The notes below the pieces were generated by a model, which saw only the letters and a program-made list of their open reading frames with translations, made no database searches and was not told the DNA's origin. DNA of 64,000 nt, from NCBI GenBank assembly GCA_004015825.1, contig SAYS01000005.1, positions 62,001 to 126,000 on the forward strand. Reading direction: 5' to 3'. Position numbers and translations under genes: made by a program. Positions 61,768 to 64,000 of the stretch are shown piece by piece (positions within the stretch are counted from its first letter, which is position 1; the number at the start of each line of letters is the position of its first letter). The stretch comes from Halovenus amylolytica (lineage in GTDB: Archaea > Halobacteriota > Halobacteria > Halobacteriales > Haloarculaceae).

Positions 61768-62214
61768 TTATCCAGGTTTGCTGACGGTGATCTCGGGATG
61801 GTCTGAACGGACAGTGAACTCGCCGTTGCTCGGTGGCCGAACACCCAGCTCGATGGTTCCCCGCTGCTGGGTTCTCCGGAATGAAACTGGGACGTCCGCC
61901 TCTGGCGTATCGCCGATACTCAGTGTGACCTCGTGGGAGTCCGGCCCTGTCTCGAAGGTTTGCGGGCCATCTACGAGAGGCAACGATCGCTCGGAGACGA
62001 TCACTGTCGACTCAGGGATCGGTTCCCCCTCTGCGGAAACCACAGCAACCGTCACGTCCTGCATCGTGGTCTCCGAATCGAGAACGACCTGGTGGCGCTC
62101 GGGTTCGACTGTAACTGCAGTTTGCTGGGTTTCTTCGACTGTATCGAGCATCGGGACGAGGAGGCTCATCGCTGCTGCGCCGACAGTGACGGCAACGACG
62201 AGTCTGATCGGCAT
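61768..62214 (-). CDS. Membrane-anchored haloarchaeal surface protein
   Basis: A 148-residue protein started at ATG 62214 (MPIRLVVAVTVGAAAMSLLV), giving a single N-terminal membrane helix; the longer frame upstream is serine-rich and antisense-like. The outer part is beta-rich (VTVAVVSAEGEPIPESTVIVSE), like a carboxypeptidase-regulatory or DUF7382-like domain. It may be co-transcribed with the gene at 61092-61697. It is divergent from the pilus-like cluster. Confidence 0.65.
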   Translation of the reverse strand: MPIRLVVAVTVGAAAMSLLVPMLDTVEETQQTAVTVEPERHQVVLDSETTMQDVTVAVVSAEGEPIPESTVIVSERSLPLVDGPQTFETGPDSHEVTLSIGDTPEADVPVSFRRTQQRGTIELGVRPPSNGEFTVRSDHPEITVSKPG

Positions 62215-62312
62215 CCCCTCGACGGCCCGGCTATCGCTACGGATCGAATTGCGACGCACGGGGAGAATGGTTCCGTCTCTGTATTTGAATGTTCGTGCAG
62301 GGGTCGACGAAT

Positions 62313-62320
62313 GTTTATAT
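62313..62320 (+). promoter_or_regulatory. TATA box of the DUF7311-like gene
   Basis: GTTTATAT is about 28 bases before GTG 62345, supporting GTG as a leaderless start. Confidence 0.55.
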
Positions 62321-62344
62321 CCGATCGGGCGAGCAGAGCAGCCA

Positions 62345-62815
62345 GTGATCCGATACGTACTGGCGATCTCACTGGCGGTCACAGTGCTGGGCATGACCGC
62401 AACTGCGCTCGACCAGGCCGCGGCGGCCAACGCCGAGCGGTCGATCGAAGCCGAAATAGCGACCGTCGAAGCGGCTGCGACGGAATTGCTCGAAGACGAA
62501 ACGCCGACACCGTCGGCGGCTGGGCCACAGCGAACAGTTGAAATCGACATTCCAGAAGCGTCCGACACTGTCGCCGGAACAGAGCAATTCGTGTTCGAGC
62601 CAGCGACAGCGGCGGATGCAACGCGAGTGCGATACAGGGTCGGAAATCGTGCCGAAAAACAGCGTACGCTAGATTTCTTGCTCCGTCACCCGGAGACAGA
62701 ACAGTTCGATCTGAGCAATCACCGGGGAACAGTACACCTCCGGTTGACACTGAAAACGGACGAAACCGGCGAGCGATACGTCGAAATAACCCTTCTCGAA
62801 GAGCCCGACGTTTAA
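62345..62815 (+). CDS. Pilus-cluster protein, DUF7311-like
   Basis: A 156-residue protein beginning with GTG, IRYVLAISLAVTVLGMTATALDQAAAANAERSIE. One N-terminal helix is followed by an alpha/beta domain with TLDFLLRHPETEQFDLSNHRG. It is the first of at least three plus-strand genes in a row with single N-terminal helices, and looks like the haloarchaeal type IV/Tad-related cluster that includes DUF7311, DUF7285 and DUF7284 proteins. These family numbers are from memory and should be checked. Confidence 0.75.
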   Translation: MIRYVLAISLAVTVLGMTATALDQAAAANAERSIEAEIATVEAAATELLEDETPTPSAAGPQRTVEIDIPEASDTVAGTEQFVFEPATAADATRVRYRVGNRAEKQRTLDFLLRHPETEQFDLSNHRGTVHLRLTLKTDETGERYVEITLLEEPDV

Positions 62816-62845
62816 GTGCGATAATGGAACCAGATTGCCTATCCC

Positions 62846-63319
62846 ATGGTAACGCATCCCCGGAGATCGTGTGGTTGCTGGATCAGTCCCGATCGGGGCC
62901 AGACCGAACCGCTAGCTGCGCTGGTCTCGGTCGCTGCAGTCTGTTTTGCGGTCAGCCTCTACGCCGGAACTGTGGCCGATATTCTCCCGAAAACGGGAAG
63001 CGACCGGGCTGTCGGTGAGCCGGCAGCAGACAGCATCTGGCAGGAGATAAGCGAGGAGGAGATCTACGACAGCAGGACAGATATCGAATCGGCGCTCCCC
63101 TCGTCGTCACTGCCCCAGGGATATCGTGTGGCTGTCGAGGTGACAGTCGTCGATGGTCCCTCGATGGCGACTGTCGGGAGCGGCCGGTTCGACGAAACCG
63201 GGACGGTCGCAGCGACGGAGCCACCAGAAGGGGCCGAGGTGATCGAACGACCGGTATCGGTCCGACTCCCGTCGGGTGAGATTCGGCCAGGTCGCCTCAC
63301 TGTGGAGGTGTGGAAATGA
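62846..63319 (+). CDS. Pilin-like protein, DUF7285-like
   Basis: A 157-residue protein. SPDRGQTEPLAALVSVAAVCFAVSLYAG at 14-41 is a pseudopilin-type entry (G/Q before a hydrophobic helix), as in TadE-like proteins. The outer domain has EVTVVDGPSMATVGSGRF. It begins 31 bp after the previous gene and ends in an ATGA overlap with the next, so these are one operon. Confidence 0.75.
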   Translation: MVTHPRRSCGCWISPDRGQTEPLAALVSVAAVCFAVSLYAGTVADILPKTGSDRAVGEPAADSIWQEISEEEIYDSRTDIESALPSSSLPQGYRVAVEVTVVDGPSMATVGSGRFDETGTVAATEPPEGAEVIERPVSVRLPSGEIRPGRLTVEVWK

Positions 63320-64000
63320 GCGATCCGCTACCGCGAGAGCAAATCGGCGAGCGAGCGGTCAATACGGTCGTCGATGTCTCACTGGCGTTGCTGTTCGTCG
63401 GGGTAGCAGTAACGACGCTGACGACGGTGCCGTTACAGAACGAGGGGGAATACGATCCACACCAGGCGGAGTATACGGCAGAGACGCTCGGCTCGTCGAC
63501 GATCAACGTCACCTACTCCGCCGTCGCTGCCGATAGCGCCACCGGCGACCAGATAGACGAGGATACCGAGGGACTGCGCCGGGAAACACACGGATCGATC
63601 GCGAGTCTGGCCGGGAGTGTCGCCGTCGCGAAGGGTCGGTTCGACACTGGGCCAGTGCTGACGAACACCGGAAGCGCCTTCGAGAAGGCCCTCGACGAAC
63701 GAGTGCAGACGGCACTGGTCGAGTCGAGTTTCGAGACCAACGTTACTGCGGTCTGGAAACCGTTCGACAGTGCTTCGATCAGAGGAACAACAGCTGTGGG
63801 ACAGTCACCACCCGACACCGGAGCCGTATCGACGGCGTCGATGACCGTCCCCAGTACTGTGGAGTCGGTCCGCGAAGACGCAATCGAGGCTGTCGAGCAC
63901 GGTGGCAGGTACGAAGCTATTGCAGAGCTGCTGGCCGGGGCAGTAATCGAGGGATATCTTCCCGAACTCGAATCGAAACGTGCACTCGAACGAAGCGGCC
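63316..64000 (+). CDS. Pilus-cluster membrane protein, DUF7284-like (3' end cut by window)
   Basis: An open frame from ATG 63316 (MSDPLPREQIGERAVNTVVDVSL) to the end of the window, 228 codons without a stop. A membrane helix VVDVSLALLFVGVAVTTLTTV near 19-39 is followed by a soluble domain rich in Ser/Thr and acidic residues. It overlaps the previous gene by ATGA. The frame continues beyond the window. The family name is from memory. Confidence 0.75.
   Translation, partial: MSDPLPREQIGERAVNTVVDVSLALLFVGVAVTTLTTVPLQNEGEYDPHQAEYTAETLGSSTINVTYSAVAADSATGDQIDEDTEGLRRETHGSIASLAGSVAVAKGRFDTGPVLTNTGSAFEKALDERVQTALVESSFETNVTAVWKPFDSASIRGTTAVGQSPPDTGAVSTASMTVPSTVESVREDAIEAVEHGGRYEAIAELLAGAVIEGYLPELESKRALERSG

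Overview
The window is chromosomal DNA of a halophilic archaeon (class Halobacteria). The GC content is high, the proteins are very acidic, and many promoters have a TATA box about 25-30 bases before a start codon, as expected for leaderless transcripts. Marker genes agree: a fused folate gene (folCP), RPA with its partner protein, L7Ae-S28e-L24e-Ndk, HalX and HalOD1 signalling proteins, a Bat-type HTH-10 regulator, CYP174-like P450, DUF5783, DUF5830 and a tiny HVO_2753-type zinc finger. I cannot name the genus. Most of the window is ordinary core genome with short operons on both strands; no tRNA, rRNA, CRISPR array or intact transposase was seen.

Layout. 1-3171: sugar-acid catabolism (DapA-family aldolase cut by the window edge, enolase-superfamily dehydratase, degenerate M24 protein). 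3412-6694 (minus): a three-gene unit ending in folCP. 6750-12065: accessory patches (a 15-bp inverted-repeat element, an IS200/IS605-like hairpin remnant, a 219-bp element bounded by 13-bp inverted repeats, an AT-rich island) interleaved with a membrane hydrolase, a coiled-coil protein, the rpa-rpap pair and a ribbon-helix-helix regulator. 12168-19371: purL, a PH-like/coiled-coil protein, DUF5830, a VTT membrane protein, a 39-residue zinc finger and mutS. 19443-23725 (minus): two MetE-type genes, then DUF655-ksgA-hemK. 23836-25437: ribosomal operon rpl7ae-rps28e-rpl24e-ndk behind a long structured leader.

25552-34676: an MMPL/RND exporter, a DUF35-thiolase pair, an orphan ABC ATPase with a DtxR-like operator, glpBA without glpC, and coaD. 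34768-37717: uncharacterised genes, a strongly hairpin-forming intergenic segment and ppaC. 37890-47293 is the most unusual part: a 574-residue TFB-like protein with four cyclin-like segments around a winged helix, a cytochrome P450, ychF, a HalOD1 protein, a large Bat-like PAS-GAF-HTH regulator, and, divergent from it, a protein carrying the full class I terpene-synthase signature. 47530-58172: small membrane and zinc proteins, SppA, CutA, DUF2150, saccharopine-dehydrogenase-like, YbaK, a HalX response regulator, a pilin with a collagen-like tail, rtcB and nnr. 58224-64000: Lhr helicase, then a pair of surface/pilus-type gene clusters, the last gene cut by the window edge.

How it fits together: the core genes cover translation (L7Ae, S28e, L24e, KsgA, HemK2, RtcB, YbaK), DNA maintenance (RPA, MutS, Lhr) and cofactor supply (folate, methionine, CoA, purines, NAD(P)HX repair). 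The best candidate for an undescribed system is the 42.4-46.7 kb locus: a Bat-family sensor-regulator facing a terpene-synthase-like gene, with a P450 a few genes away. The four-cyclin TFB-like factor at 37.9 kb is the second.
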